Origin: Cyclaneusma minus
Lineage: Eukaryota > Ascomycota > Leotiomycetes > Marthamycetales > Marthamycetaceae
Length of the DNA stretch: 64,000 nucleotides
Reading direction: 5' to 3'
Assembly: GCA_037179335.1 (NCBI GenBank)
Contig: JAKZHN010000004.1
Coordinates: 62,001-126,000, forward strand
In this document: positions 23,701 to 33,998 of the stretch, in pieces
Layout of the letters: each line of letters opens with the position of its first letter
How positions within the stretch are numbered: position 1 is the stretch's first letter
Made by a program: the position numbers and the translations under genes
Notes under the pieces: generated by a model
What the model saw: the letters and a program-made list of their open reading frames with translations, nothing else
The model's database searches: none
What the model was told of the DNA's origin: nothing

Positions 23701-24722
23701 ACACCGCAGGAACAAAGGCGCCAGACGATAAAACTTTGAAAGATTTGGAAAAGCGGTCTCTTCGGGCTTTCAATAATCCTAGAGATTATATGGAGAATAC
23801 TCTGAGACCAGAACTCGCCAAGCAGCTTAAAAAAGTCGAAGTCGAACTTGACGAGAAGAAGAAGGAACTGGAAAGCCTACCTAGTCAAGGGGAAAACGTC
23901 GGAGAGGAAAAGCCAGAGGAAGAGGAGCCAGAAGGTGTGTACGAGCCAGAAGATGTGTACGAGCCAGAAGATGTGTCCGAGCCAGAAGAAGAGGAAGAGC
24001 AGGTAGAAGAGATCCAGGATGTGCCAGAGGTTCCCACGAATCAGAACCCAACTCTGGTCGACTGGGCTGTGTGGCTGCTCAACGAATCTGGTCATAATGT
24101 CCCCTCTCAAAAAGCGCCAAACAGCGAAGATATGGCCAAGATCAAAGGCGCACAAAGGCCAAAGCCCTCTCAGTGGGATGAAAACAGCACCGCGGCACAA
24201 CTGCGCGATCCCAAGAGTAGGACCAATCCCTTGGATGAGTACAGACATCTGCTGTTCTCCTTTGGTTATAATCCCAAGGCACGCAGGAACCAGCCTGTGT
24301 TCCATCGCCTTCCCGGAGGTCCTACCGCTCCCGCCCCAGTGCCTCAAGCAATCTTGAACGGTACGCCGGGCAAACCACCAAAGACGGGTGGGAAGTCAGT
24401 CCGCTTCAAGCCGGGTTCATCACCCCCGAGTACAGCCACTGCCTCCCAGCCTTCCAAAGGATTTGGACTGGGAAAGAAAGACACAATATATGCTGCCCAC
24501 TGGGATGAAGCAAAACTCCATTCGGAGTTTAAAGCCTTCTTGAACGAGTACAGACCCGCTTTCAAGAACGAAGAAACTCCCCAGCAAGAAAAGATACTGA
24601 GCCAGCTAGTCAAAATGTTTGCAGCAAGAAATGTCAAACCTCGGGAACATACCAAAAAGGAAGTTCAGGAGTTTTGCCATCGCAATTTTGAACAGGCTCG
24701 CTTCGACGCTGAGGGCCAGTAG
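20748..24722 (+). CDS. Large low-complexity protein of unknown function
   Basis: An uninterrupted frame of 1324 residues starting at ATG 20748 in good context (CCCAATGG). Residues 1-150 look folded (FRDLPDEIPPFIAPAPLL, TREWDFSSLSLLLPPGIRP). The middle (VYRFGGSPSQ, SYTSLFGLDIRRIKV, EWAEEIILEQYGLAAYFVV) also contains conserved-looking stretches. Around residues 860-905 is a Lys/Pro tract (KVPAKKPPKATFKKP) like histone H1 tails, followed by coiled coil and EPEDVYEPED repeats. The C-terminus contains a short helix ending KEVQEFCHRNFEQARFD. No signal peptide, membrane segment or catalytic motif is seen. I do not recognise a family. Lack of introns over 4 kb is notable for this window. Confidence 0.75.
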   Translation: MADNTNKASEDHFVFRDLPDEIPPFIAPAPLLKPEEIGRLNNIGLDRSSKPVASAAPYIPGYAVPTREWDFSSLSLLLPPGIRPISLSKAKIPSPLCYSLSRDAVRRQISDLFGPAALDQVELETAEDLPEPLKAMIREQGAEVWQTWKAAWILWNGSPLSDEEAQTEAPAATSSADTQTSPKLNFSYQSPRAHGLGSLQKAATATTHFNLLGEQGQPLNQGSSKPASLSNANFSQKVESAKSSPTGSDSSSGKTSLSQFETLGFEEDPKIEPLSNHQRFLDQLKHGDEVANSVWAPRNGPLYGLTKRFQKKPEWQLGDGLDRPLDHGRVPVQALQRTIRDQDGLRRFPQATPWNGINGHVYRFGGSPSQIPGSNPSDASYTSLFGLDIRRIKVKNPKLPLARNEHLNYDYPSFTDVDLSEWGSYKAYSGRSMENFILSHSRRPTEEELASDLPKEVFRYPIAKEVYRPMPRDKWAEDGEYSLRHEQWYKDCLAKTAAGTSDGGAQEPDEREWAEEIILEQYGLAAYFVVNTDERPVKINGTAVLKNQIAGPLPEFAIIEAPGGQIGFWFGTGGREYDPRSDDEATQSSLLGSLLGRSSRPGQNATSGSPHAHWGTPRMSMSVSGEAIRMDEAIQGVPTIRAQASRLDAGYKAPPIGPFTNPNFTPSSQPPFYTDVAGHNREPISQPQKTTSDPFGEDDEAQVAALFQTRLADLMDTTNEVFRAQDREQQEQRTAGEWKKGAKPAPSKPTRVLTVAEKHRQAKFDQDLSAIARRLKRAMPNNPGPESATKRRATERPPPEVTVTEPEEEYTEPLEPFLEELGLNSTDEPEEDDGEGFFDFSGSIPSTIPGVNTVATPLSIPPKQPPKVPAKVPAKKPPKATFKKPFKKPVKATPKAPTKAPSEETKQKLDDEIASKLNLMKEIREQIAAMDATDTIKHDREEGKTNYMREFAFNHFKRQAQSLFASYDVLPADLSTPIEGAIDVDTAGTKAPDDKTLKDLEKRSLRAFNNPRDYMENTLRPELAKQLKKVEVELDEKKKELESLPSQGENVGEEKPEEEEPEGVYEPEDVYEPEDVSEPEEEEEQVEEIQDVPEVPTNQNPTLVDWAVWLLNESGHNVPSQKAPNSEDMAKIKGAQRPKPSQWDENSTAAQLRDPKSRTNPLDEYRHLLFSFGYNPKARRNQPVFHRLPGGPTAPAPVPQAILNGTPGKPPKTGGKSVRFKPGSSPPSTATASQPSKGFGLGKKDTIYAAHWDEAKLHSEFKAFLNEYRPAFKNEETPQQEKILSQLVKMFAARNVKPREHTKKEVQEFCHRNFEQARFDAEGQ
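23328..23450 (+). repeat. Coding Lys/Pro minisatellite
   Basis: Repeated GTACCGGCCAAG-like and AAGAAACCGTTC-like 12-mers encode Val-Pro-Ala-Lys and Phe-Lys-Lys-Pro units of the 1324-residue protein. A second short in-frame array of 18-bp units (Glu-Pro-Glu-Asp-Val-Tyr) lies at about 23935-23990. Confidence 0.7.
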
Positions 24723-25253
24723 GATCGCCCTATTCTGGCCTTGGGTGCGAGATGGCGCTGCCCCTTTCGTCTTTGAAATTGACGAGAAGGCAGAAGCGGA
24801 AGGCAGAGGCGCATGCACACATGATGTATGGGAAGCTGGGGACGGACTAGGACTTAACTTGGCGAGGGAGGCAATTTGGGGGCAAGGGAGATGTTTGCAT
24901 TGCTGTCATTGGGGAATATCAAAAGAGGTTGTGGCAAGTGAGAGGGGACAGTTCCAGGCTTTTGGCAGGTGTCGATGGTCGGTTTCCTTGAGTCTGCTTT
25001 GTGTCTTAGGATTGGGGTAAGATCGGGGGCTATGGCGTCTGACTGAGACTGTCCTTCATTTAGCGCTTTCTGTACCGTTGTTAGAATATCTCCTTAGATC
25101 TCTCTAGTAAATTTCATTTCATTTCAATCCACTCCCAAGTCGATTTTGATACAGGAACGCGGCCTCTCGCTTGCCAATGTTCCTTGGGCCATATCATAAC
25201 ATCCATCCCTTGCCTGTACATTTCCCCATGACTCCAGGACGCCTCCGCCCCCT
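24723..25253. other. Convergent intergenic region
   Basis: The 3' flanks of the large unknown gene and the PP4 catalytic gene. No gene is supported. Confidence 0.6.
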
Positions 25254-26733
25254 TCATAGAAAGTAATCCGCAACTGGCTTTTTTGCCGGCATGCCCCTCG
25301 CATCTTGGGGTGCGGCCTGGAACACACGATATCTTCGCGCTGGCCCGCTTGGAGGCATTATACTCTTCTCCATCATCACTCCCTGCGGCGGCCTGTTCTG
25401 ATCGCGCGTTGAACTCAGGCCGCCACCTATGATGCCCGCCATTGTCTCCATGGAAGCCAGCGATCCCTCCCCATTGCTCCTACTGACACCTTCCTCGCCC
25501 AGCTCCAAGATCGCCGCAACATTGCCACATCGGTAACAGTAGTTCGGCGCGCTCCATACCGTTACGATGCTATTGTCGAACATCTCCTTAAAACCTTCCA
25601 TGACGAGCTGGTGCGCGCGCGCAATCAGACTGAGATCGTTGCGGTGGTTGAATATCTTCACAATATCTGCACCAAACAAAAAGCCTGCGCCGCGGGGCGA
25701 GAGACCCCAACCATCGATTTCATCGGGATCGGACCAAAGCAGATCGCACATAGCGCCTTCGTGTGGAACCTCCTGCTTGCGATCCAGAAGACGAATCTTG
25801 TCTACCGTGTCGATGAGGGGCGACAAGCCGCCATGAACACAGAGCACAGCCGTTGAATTACTCTCAGAGCTGCCATTGCTATATCCTGATGCTCCAGAGC
25901 CTGGTGGACCGGATTTGACAGGGGTAGAATTGGCCGTACCGTTCCTGGCGCTTGACCTATTTTTCTTTCGGGGAAAGCGGTTCAGAATATCGCCAGCAGA
26001 GTTGAGTACTTCGATTTCGATATCGTTGTCAATGTATTCTTGGGTCGAGGTTATGTTGTTAGACTGTGTACCCGTCGATGTCTCATTCGCAGGCTGGAGA
26101 GCCTTGGAAGCTCCCAGCACTATTGCACCAAGGGCCAGGTAGTCAAATACCTCACAGCAATAGCGCCAGACATTCGCCGAACCATATTTGCGAAGACATT
26201 CGTCGTAGAAGCCGTAGACGGTAGTGATTTGTCGTGATTCATGGTTGCCCCGAATTAAAGTCATGCGATCAGGGTATCGGACCTTCAAGCAGAGGAGAAG
26301 GAGGAAAGATTCGAGTGAGTAGAAGCCCCGATCCACGAAATCACCTAGATCCGTCAGCACAGCACATTGAATGGCAGGGAATATAGCTAACCCATAAAGA
26401 GATAGTTCGTGTCTGGCACATCACCGCCGACTCTGAAGAGCTCCATAAGATCATGAAACTGGCCGTGGATGTCTCCGCATATCTGCCCTCACGATCAGCG
26501 TCTGTCGCAGCTTGCAGGCAGCAGGTGTTACGAACCGTTACTGGCGCGGTGACGGTAACCACATTTCCCTCTTCAATCAGCAGCTCTCGCGCCTTATGGC
26601 ACACCTCTCGCACCTGTGCCTCGGGTATGGGTCGACATGCTCGTAGCTGCGCAATAGCTCTGCGGAAAGGGATCAGACACAGCTTGGGGAGGCCTTGGCG
26701 CACCAGGGAAGCTCACCTGTCTAGATCACTCAT
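25254..26733 (-). CDS. PPH3: Protein phosphatase 4 catalytic subunit (Pph3-type) with internal insertions
   Basis: Four exons: 26717-26733 (17 nt), 26536-26659, 26392-26482 and 25254-26344, coding 440 residues. Introns are 57, 53 and 47 bp with GTGAGC, GTTCGT and GTTAGC donors. They restore [30 protein letters not shown] and [16 protein letters not shown]. Metal and substrate motifs are complete: [34 protein letters not shown] and [12 protein letters not shown], with the C-terminal DYFL. PP4-specific text includes [10 protein letters not shown] and [22 protein letters not shown] context. Compared with about 308 residues in yeast Pph3, there is a Ser/Asn/Gly-rich insertion at about residues 154-243 before LCVHGG and another of roughly 50 residues near the C-terminus. 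PP4 acts in DNA-damage recovery and growth control. The identity is secure; the role of the insertions is unknown. Confidence 0.93.
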
Positions 26734-27380
26734 CCTCAGTTAGGAGCACGCTCAATGGCGCGTCCGGGCTCGAGAGATAGTTGGCCAATTCAGTCAGGGC
26801 ATCCGGCGCATACAAAGTGGCTAGGCTCGAGCAGCTGGGTCTTGTCAGTCGATGGCGAGATAGGTAGGTATGCGGGGAATGGCGAGATGGGCTGGAGCTG
26901 GTGCTAGATTGGAGAATGTTATGCCAGGACCTTCGGAAAGTCCACAGGCAAGGCGATGAGTTTTAATCCGAGTAGGCGCGTAGCAGGGTCGGTGAGGATT
27001 GATGTGGTGAAAGCTAGGCTCGAGCTAGGCTCCTGGGTGTTCGCGCCTGGGTGGAGAGCACGGTGGCACGCGACGTAGCGTGCACAGACTCTACCTGATT
27101 CTTGGCATTCAAAGACAACCACGACTCTAAATATGAATAGAATCTGCGTCGGCTCGGATATCATCCCACTCTCTCATCCCACTCTCTCCGCCCACTCTGT
27201 CTGTCTCCCGCCGCCGACAAGACTGCCTCTCATCGAAGGCCCCGCGTCGAGCTAAGGCCCCGGAGCACTTGCGAACTTCGAACCACCCGAAGCTCAATGC
27301 AAGCATAGTTCCGCCCAGGACGCCAAAGAAGGCCGCAAAGCTACCGTCTGCCACAATTCCGAAGTCGCCTGCCACCGGCA
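26734..27380. other. Divergent intergenic region
   Basis: Promoter region between the PP4 catalytic gene and the small membrane-protein gene. Nothing else is seen. Confidence 0.55.
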
Positions 27381-27755
27381 ATGGCGCCACCGCATCTGCA
27401 TCCCCGCTCGCGATCCACATCTTCTCTCTTCGTCGGGACCCTCCTCGCAAGCTTCGCCGTCGTCGCCCTACCACATCTCCTGCCGTGCCCAGCACCCCGT
27501 GTCAAGTTCGCCGACTCAGATCCTTCCAGACCACGGCGGCGGAGGCGGAAAGAAGCCACCTCTGTAGAAGAAGAAGCATCAGCGACAGATGGGAATGAGC
27601 CCAAGGATCCGTCGAAAAGGGAGTGTCCGGTGCCCAAGCCAGGGGCTATCATGAGTGGGATACTGGGTTTAGGTGGAACAGAGACGAAGGAACAAGCCCC
27701 GGAAGTGATGCGGCGGGAAAGGGAGAATGTTAATGGCAAGGGGAGACCTACTTGA
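27381..27755 (+). CDS. Small single-pass membrane protein, unknown
   Basis: A single exon of 124 residues. The basic N-terminus (MAPPHLHPRSRSTSS) precedes a hydrophobic stretch (LFVGTLLASFAVVALPHLL), then CPAPRVKF, a polyarginine run (RPRRRRRK) and an acidic/Pro region with ECPVPKPG. A basic start followed by one hydrophobic segment fits either a signal anchor or a mitochondrial inner-membrane protein. The paired CPAP and CPVPKPG motifs look conserved rather than random. I cannot assign a family. Confidence 0.6.
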   Translation: MAPPHLHPRSRSTSSLFVGTLLASFAVVALPHLLPCPAPRVKFADSDPSRPRRRRRKEATSVEEEASATDGNEPKDPSKRECPVPKPGAIMSGILGLGGTETKEQAPEVMRRERENVNGKGRPT

Positions 27756-28071
27756 GGACGGGGCTGAAGGGGACTGGGTGAGAGCGCTGAGGTGCGATAA
27801 CCGTGTGAAAACTCACGAGGAGCTCAGATACGACACGAGCAACGGCCATAGAGAAAGGTTTTGCATGCCACAATCTTGTATTTATGTGTCTATAGACGGC
27901 CTGTGGCAATACGATCCTCTCCATCACCGTACGCACCAATAATCAGTCACGGACGAAAACATAGGTATGTATGAAATTCCTTGATGAGTCCACTTGATCA
28001 GGCATATCATTATTCATTGATGCATAAACAATTTCATTACTTCGCCAACGAACCCTCACCCAATCTCCACC
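27756..28071. other. Convergent intergenic region
   Basis: The 3' flanks of the small membrane protein and the MFS transporter. Nothing else is seen. Confidence 0.55.
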
Positions 28072-29933
28072 CTATCCGGCAGCGAATGGGGATTTCTGCC
28101 GCAACGGCTCCCCAAATTTCCATAACAAGAACGGCGCTGGCCAGCCCAGCCCAATTGCAATGAAAGCCAGCGTGCTATTCCCCCAGCCGTAGCCCAGGGC
28201 ATCATAAAGATCCGGTGCAAACAATGGGAATCCGAATCCTGCAAGAGATCTTAATACTGTTGCCGCCGCGAGTCCGCTAGCTGCGTAGCGGGTATAGCTG
28301 TCTACGATGTACGTCTGTACACACTGGAATCCGATGATCACACCAGCGCTGAAGAGCACAGCACCAATGTTCGGCCCGATCCATTGCGTCGTGTACTCTG
28401 CCGTCCAGCCATAGATGAAGAGACCGATGGGGACGAGGATGGCTCCAGGAATCATCAGTGGCACTCTGAACTCTGGTTTACCAACATTGTTATTACGGCG
28501 TTTGAGAGCGCCGTAAATGCGATCCTGCAAAGGCGCGCAGATCTGTGATCCCAGGAAGAAGCCCAGGCCGAGAGATATGTAATTCAGCCCTGAAATTCCC
28601 AGTTTCTCGTTGTAGCCGTCTGTATTCGTCCATAGCGTTGGGAAGGTCGTCAAAACAATGTACATCAGGCCGTAGAGGTAAGCCATATAGATGGCTAAAA
28701 CCTGCACAATAGGCTGTGTGAAAAGAAGCTTGAAAGGGCGGATCATGGAGATTCTCAAGGTCCCCAAGACCGTGCGATCGGGATGATCAAACTCGGTGTG
28801 GAGTCTGTCATTGCCGGTTTCTTTGATCAATCGCTGCTTCTTGCGGTGGAGAATGACGGGCGGGAATGTCTCCTGTAAAAAGAACAAGCCGATGACCTGA
28901 ATGAAGCCGTCGGCAATTGTAGTTGCGTAGAATATCCACCTCCACGTCGTATTTTCGGTGGTAAAACCACCAGCGATGGGCCTGTTCGTACGTTAGCCAA
29001 TGCCTTAGAATGCGTGTCCGAAAAGCTGATCGGGATCAGTGACTGGCGAACTCACCCTATGGCCGGACCGAGCAGAGGGGCCAGACTGTAGATTGATATG
29101 GCTTTCCCACGCTGGTCTGCTGTAAATAAGTCACTCAGTACGCCTCCGCCAATCGCCAGCGGTGCTGAACCTCCCAGGCCTGCCAGAAAGCGAAAAGCCA
29201 TGAGCTGGCCCTTACTTTGCGCCAAAGCACATCCCAGGTTGAAGAAAAAGTACAGCAGATTCGCAAGTTGCAATACGCGCGCTCGGCCATACATTTCTGA
29301 TAGGGGGCCCATGAATAGCGGCCCTATGGCATAGGCCAGGAGGAAGATCGATAGGGTGAGGGACAGTTGAACTTGGTCGGTGATATGAAACTGGGCTCCA
29401 ATGGCAGGGAGAGCGGGAGCAATCATCGACGACGAGACTGGCGATATGAGGGTAAAGGAGGAGACGACGAAGGTAGCAGCCCACTTTCTGCCCATACTCC
29501 AGTTCTTGGGATTTGCAGGATCGTCAGGCCCTTCCCAAGTCACGAGGTTTGGGTCTCTTGCTTGTGATCGACTCTTCTTCCTCTCCATCTTCCTCGCTTT
29601 TTCCACGTCGACATCTCTTTCAGCTGCAATGCCGTCGATCACCTCTGGGGCAACTTCAGCGGTATCGTCTTCCAAGGCCGTCTCGTCCTCCACATCTCCC
29701 TCCTCTTTCGTATCCTCTTCCTCATCGCTCGAAGTTGAAGCACTTTCGGCACCGACGGTTCCATCGTGATGAACATCATGATATGTGGCGTGGTGGGACT
29801 GGTCGTCAAGATAGGTTCCAGATCTGAGACGTTGGAGGCCGGAACCTGCTGCGGACGAAGCTCGCGATCGAGCGCCGGAGGATCGACGAGATGGTCTGGT
29901 GGGCCGTGAAGCAGCCCTCCCGTCCTCGGCCAT
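28072..29933 (-). CDS. Major facilitator superfamily transporter (DHA1 drug:H+ antiporter type)
   Basis: Two exons, 29056-29933 and 28072-28981, coding 595 residues. The intron (28982-29055, GTGAGT donor) joins LGPAIG to PIAGGFTTENTTWRWIFY, the conserved transition into TM6 of fungal DHA1 proteins. The first ATG is at 29933 (MAEDGRAAS). The N-terminal 150 residues are cytosolic and charged, with a Ser/Arg-rich start and an acidic block (SDEEEDTKEEGDVEDE). Twelve membrane segments follow. Motif A appears as GPLSEMYGRARVL. WEGPDDPANPKNWS just before TM1 is a hallmark of fungal drug and polyamine exporters of this group. It is expected in the plasma membrane exporting amphiphilic compounds; the substrate cannot be read. 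Confidence 0.92.
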
Positions 29934-30568
29934 TCTTCGCAATTCCACGCAGGTCAGTCAGTGGCAGAAAGTTTGAAACAAGGCAGGCTTGAGAAAAGGG
30001 CGTCGTAGGTATTCGGTGGCGCCTCGCCTTTCTTTTATATGCAAACACGCAAATTCATTATCTCATCGCTTCCAGACGCCATAGTAGTCCGGATTCAGGA
30101 CTTAAGGCTGGGGTAAAGCCGGGGCTAGTCAAAGTAAGCTTTTCCCCCGGTAATTTAGAGTGTATGTTGCATGGCATTGAATTTGGACTTCGGTTCAATG
30201 GCCATGTTTTTGCCATCGCTACATGTATGACGCTGTCACGCTAACGGCTATCCGGCTCACAAGCTGGCGCATCCTCGGAGTCGGCGCAGACGCAGTCCGG
30301 AAGCGGCGAAAACAGAGAGGACAATCATTTTGACTTGGACGTGTGGACAATTCCAATCACTGAAAATTGTTCGAATTATGACACACATTACACAAGGCAT
30401 TCGGTGCTGTCTGTATCGAAAGCTTAACCAGACCTGAGAGCTGTATTAGACTTCCGCAGATACTTTGCCATGGCAGCAGTTCGCCGGCAGAAAGCTTAAC
30501 CAAAACTCTTAAGACTGTAGAAAACACACGTACCTGATCACGAATTTTCCTATTGAATTGTACCGTAC
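29934..30568. other. Intergenic region (tandem minus-strand genes)
   Basis: The MFS promoter and the 3' flank of the antiporter gene. Apart from the TATA box, nothing is seen. Confidence 0.55.
30032..30039 (-). promoter_or_regulatory. TATA box upstream of MFS transporter gene
   Basis: The minus strand reads TATAAAAG here, about 100 bp upstream of the ATG at 29933, a typical fungal TATA position. This suggests a regulated promoter. Confidence 0.55.
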
Positions 30569-32587
30569 CTATACCCCCCAGATTCCCAGCACTTCTCCCC
30601 TGCTCCCTCCGTTCTTCGACTCCAACGCTCGCACGCGTCGAACGAGCAGGCCGACCATGATCGGGCCGACCATCGTACAGAGCACAATTGCCCAAGTCAC
30701 GACGTAGAATATCTCGTCCGAGTAGATACCACGGCTTTGTGCAAGCGCACTTATCAAGAAGCCTATTTCGCCCCTGGCCGTCATTGCTCCCCCTAATATT
30801 AGAGCTGGATACGGGGAGAGTGGATTTCTTTGGCTCGGGGAGTGTGCGGCTGCTGGAGTAATGGACGACTCTGGCCTGGCAAGCCCTGAGGGTGCTCCAT
30901 CGGGGCTGCAGAGGGATGGAGCTGAGAGCGTTTGCTCTGGACCTCGGACTTCGACCTGATCGGAGCTTTGAGTCTGGCCCGATTCGTCTTCATTATGTCG
31001 CTTCTTCACCACCGACATTTTGATATGGATATCACCAGGCTTGTCTGGTGACTTCCGAGCTGGCTTTTTTCTGATGTTAATTGTTGATGAAATGTGTTGG
31101 AAGAGCTTTAAAAACCGATCGATCCGCGAAGTGATATTCAGTCTAACGTTGGGAAATCGTAACAACCAAATCCCACAGGCAAGTTTACCTGCCGCCATAA
31201 GAAGGGTATATATGATGCCCCTCCAAACAATATTCGCTGAGAACAGTTTTGTGATTGGGATTGAAAACCCGATAGACGCCTGTAAGAAAATATATCAGCT
31301 TTAAGCGGCTCCTGACACTAGCAATCGACTGCCTATGAATTAGGCACCAGATGGCCACAGGCTCTGGAGATATTCCAAATGACCGCAATGGAGTGGGTAA
31401 TTGGACAAGGTCCAAATTACGAGGGAATATTCATGCGGTTGCAGGTAGAGTCACATGTTGCAGAGCCAGACCTACGAAGAAAAATGGTTTGAGAATCCGC
31501 ACGACCAATGCATGGTAATACTTCTCGTATATCATAGATCCCGTCTTTTGAGGCTCCGATGAACTTGTAGTAGAACCATTGGGCATCGGTGGACGAGCTG
31601 ATGATGGTGTTCTTTCTTGGAGCTCTGCGGAGCTTTCTGCCTGGTATGCGATTTCCGAGTCCCACCAACTAACAGTAGCCCCTGCCAAGTAGCTGGCGAA
31701 CAGGTTCGAGGTTCCAGCATAAGATGCGGCAACAACTAGCCCCAGCAACAAAGCAGTATGTAGCACAAACTGCGATTCGTCTCTTCCAAGGAGCTTGTTC
31801 AGGAATCCTGTACGGGCACGTTGCCGTGATGCATTCAGCGAGTTTGCCAGGGGCCTGACAACCAGCCAGCAGATCAGGGGCAACCCTAAGGCGAAACCGA
31901 GAGAAACAAAGACCGGCCGAATCACAGTGACAGGGTCGAAGCCCAAACTTGCACTGTTGCTCGGACCGAGGTTGGAGATCACCTGGACCATGATCAAACC
32001 GACGACATCATCCATCATGGCCGCCGAAGACAGCACGGTCCCCAGACGTGTTGTCGTTAACTGACTGGATTGCAAAACCGTAAATGTTGTACCAAGACTG
32101 GTAGAACACAAAGCTGCCCCGGCAGCAAATGCTTGGAGAGGCGTCGCCGACGAGAGGCTCCGAAGGATGAAAGAGAGGGCGATTGGAAGAGAAATCCCCG
32201 TCAGAGCGACAGCGATCGAGAGCGCGAGATTGGCCTTCAATGAAGCAAATGAAGTGGAGAGGCCACCTGAAGCAAGATTCAGCGAGCGACTCAACATACT
32301 GACAGGCCTTCGCATTTGCAAACGTCTCAAGCGTATGTACCTTCGTAAACCAGCAGAATCAGACCTAAGTAGCCCAGCTGCATCACCACCGTCTCGGCCT
32401 CATCCGCAAGCCATTTCCCGCCCGGTGTCCCAAAAGCCACCCCTATGAACACTTGTCCCAGCAGGCCACAGTACAGGACGCGATCGAGAGCATAGTTGAC
32501 GATGTTATTGAGTAGCAGGAACGAGGAATATATTAATATGGCGACAATGGTCGGCTCTTCGAAGGATAGAGCTGCTGCTGGTGGCAT
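30569..32587 (-). CDS. Monovalent cation/proton antiporter, CPA2 (KefB-like) type
   Basis: Three exons: 32341-32587, 31476-32266 and 30569-31279, coding 582 residues. Intron 1 (32267-32340, GTACAT donor) restores LILLVYEGGLSTSF. Intron 2 (31280-31475, 196 bp, GTAGGT donor, TTACAG acceptor) restores KPFFFASIGFSIPITKLF, the conserved region of KefB-type exchangers. About 12 membrane segments are visible. The ion-binding helix region contains TVLSSAAMMDDVVGLIMVQV, with the paired acidic residues (DD) expected for cation exchange. A charged Ser/Pro-rich loop of about 90 residues separates the last segments, which include ALILGGAMTARGEIGFLI. It probably exchanges Na+ or K+ for H+ at the plasma or an organelle membrane. 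Which cation is not evident. Confidence 0.9.
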
Positions 32588-32892
32588 TATTATGGTGGCG
32601 TTAAAGGCTTGAAGGATTTTCGATTCGGATTATTTCATGTGACATATCTGCCACATAGGGGCGTGAGCCTGTGTAACCGAACTCCACCGCCTTGTGGCAC
32701 CAGAAATGGTTAGTGTAAATTGCAATACTTGAGAGCTCAATTCTCCGATGACGCTGTCGCTGGAAACCCCAATTATGTGATGTAGATACCTAACGCCTGG
32801 AAATACTCTACCGGCTTCCCATTCCGCACCCTTTCAACAAAACTAAAACCTCTCCCGACCATCTCAAACCAAAGTACCGCCATTCAGCAATA
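32588..32892. other. Divergent intergenic region
   Basis: Promoter region for the antiporter and the small mitochondrial-protein gene. Nothing else is seen. Confidence 0.55.
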
Positions 32893-33354
32893 ATGAATCC
32901 CGCCTCCCGAACCCTCGCCCGTCAGAGCAGCACTCTTCTCCGCGCCTCCCGCCGCACCTTCACCTCTCGCACATCCCCAATCACCCACTTGCCATTAAGA
33001 AGAGTCATCCCATCCATTTCAACCACTCCAAGCTGTCTGCGAACTTTCACAATCTCATCACCGCGCCGTGCAACCCCTGCAGAGAACCCGCAAACGGCAG
33101 ACGATCTGATCGAGAACATCACCGACCTTTACAGCACCGCCTTTGACGAATTTGAAATCGCTGCTGAGGAGTCCGAGAAGCACTCCATATACGCTGCCGA
33201 TGATCGACAGGCGGCGCGCGATGCTTTCGATGAGCTGAAGAATGCCTATGAGGAGGCCCTGAAGACACCGTTTGGCGAGGAGGTTAAGCGGCGTATTGGG
33301 CAGAGGATTAGGGAGTTGGAGCAGGGTATTGGTGCTTTGAAGGACGAGGAATAG
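32893..33354 (+). CDS. Small mitochondrial-targeted helical protein, unknown
   Basis: A single exon of 153 residues. The first 60 or so are rich in Arg, Ser and Thr with no acidic residues (MNPASRTLARQSSTLLRASRR), a clear mitochondrial presequence. The mature part is acidic and helical (DDLIENITDLYSTAFDEFEIA, ARDAFDELKNAYEEAL, RIGQRIRELEQGIGAL) with coiled-coil character. I do not recognise a named family. Matrix localisation is inferred from the presequence and lack of membrane segments. Confidence 0.7.
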   Translation: MNPASRTLARQSSTLLRASRRTFTSRTSPITHLPLRRVIPSISTTPSCLRTFTISSPRRATPAENPQTADDLIENITDLYSTAFDEFEIAAEESEKHSIYAADDRQAARDAFDELKNAYEEALKTPFGEEVKRRIGQRIRELEQGIGALKDEE

Positions 33355-33998
33355 GATATGAAAGGCTGGAGAGCGACCTGAACATGGACGGAAAGTATTT
33401 GGCCGCTGTTTGTGAAACTCCACTTAGACGGTGTACTATAAAGGGGGGGTTGTAAGTAGTTTGGGAAGTCTTGGCAGCACGGGTATACAGCACGCGATAT
33501 TGTAACCTTCACGGTAGGACACGGAAAAGAAAGCTGGGATTGCATGCTTCGCTATGTGGAAAGCGAAGGAGACAGTGCTATGTGGGTATATAGGCAGGGA
33601 GGATGCGAAGAGTAGAAGCGACTGAGAATGGCAGGCTGTTCTGCCGACCATATGCAAGCACAAGGAGGTTTCATTGCACAGCCTCTGAGCTGAAGCTCCC
33701 GAGCCGATGGAAAGATGCAGCAGACTCCCGCTCCAAGAACACCCAGACTCCATAGTGTATGCGCAAACCTTCCTCCTTTGAACCATCAATCAATGTCGAA
33801 GTAATGAGAACGCCATGCCCATGACCATGATCATAAGACATGCCCAGTCCTGAAACCCCGCCCATATCGTCCATCAATCAAGCATTCCGGTCATTGTCGA
33901 GGGTCAGGACCCCATGAGTGTTATACGCCGTAGCCCAGAACTCCATACTCACCGGGCCACAAACGCCCAACCCGATCCATAAGTCCTCCGCCCAGCTC
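33355..33998. other. Convergent intergenic region
   Basis: The 3' flanks of the small mitochondrial-protein gene and the conserved unknown. Small frames on both strands lack motifs. Confidence 0.55.
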
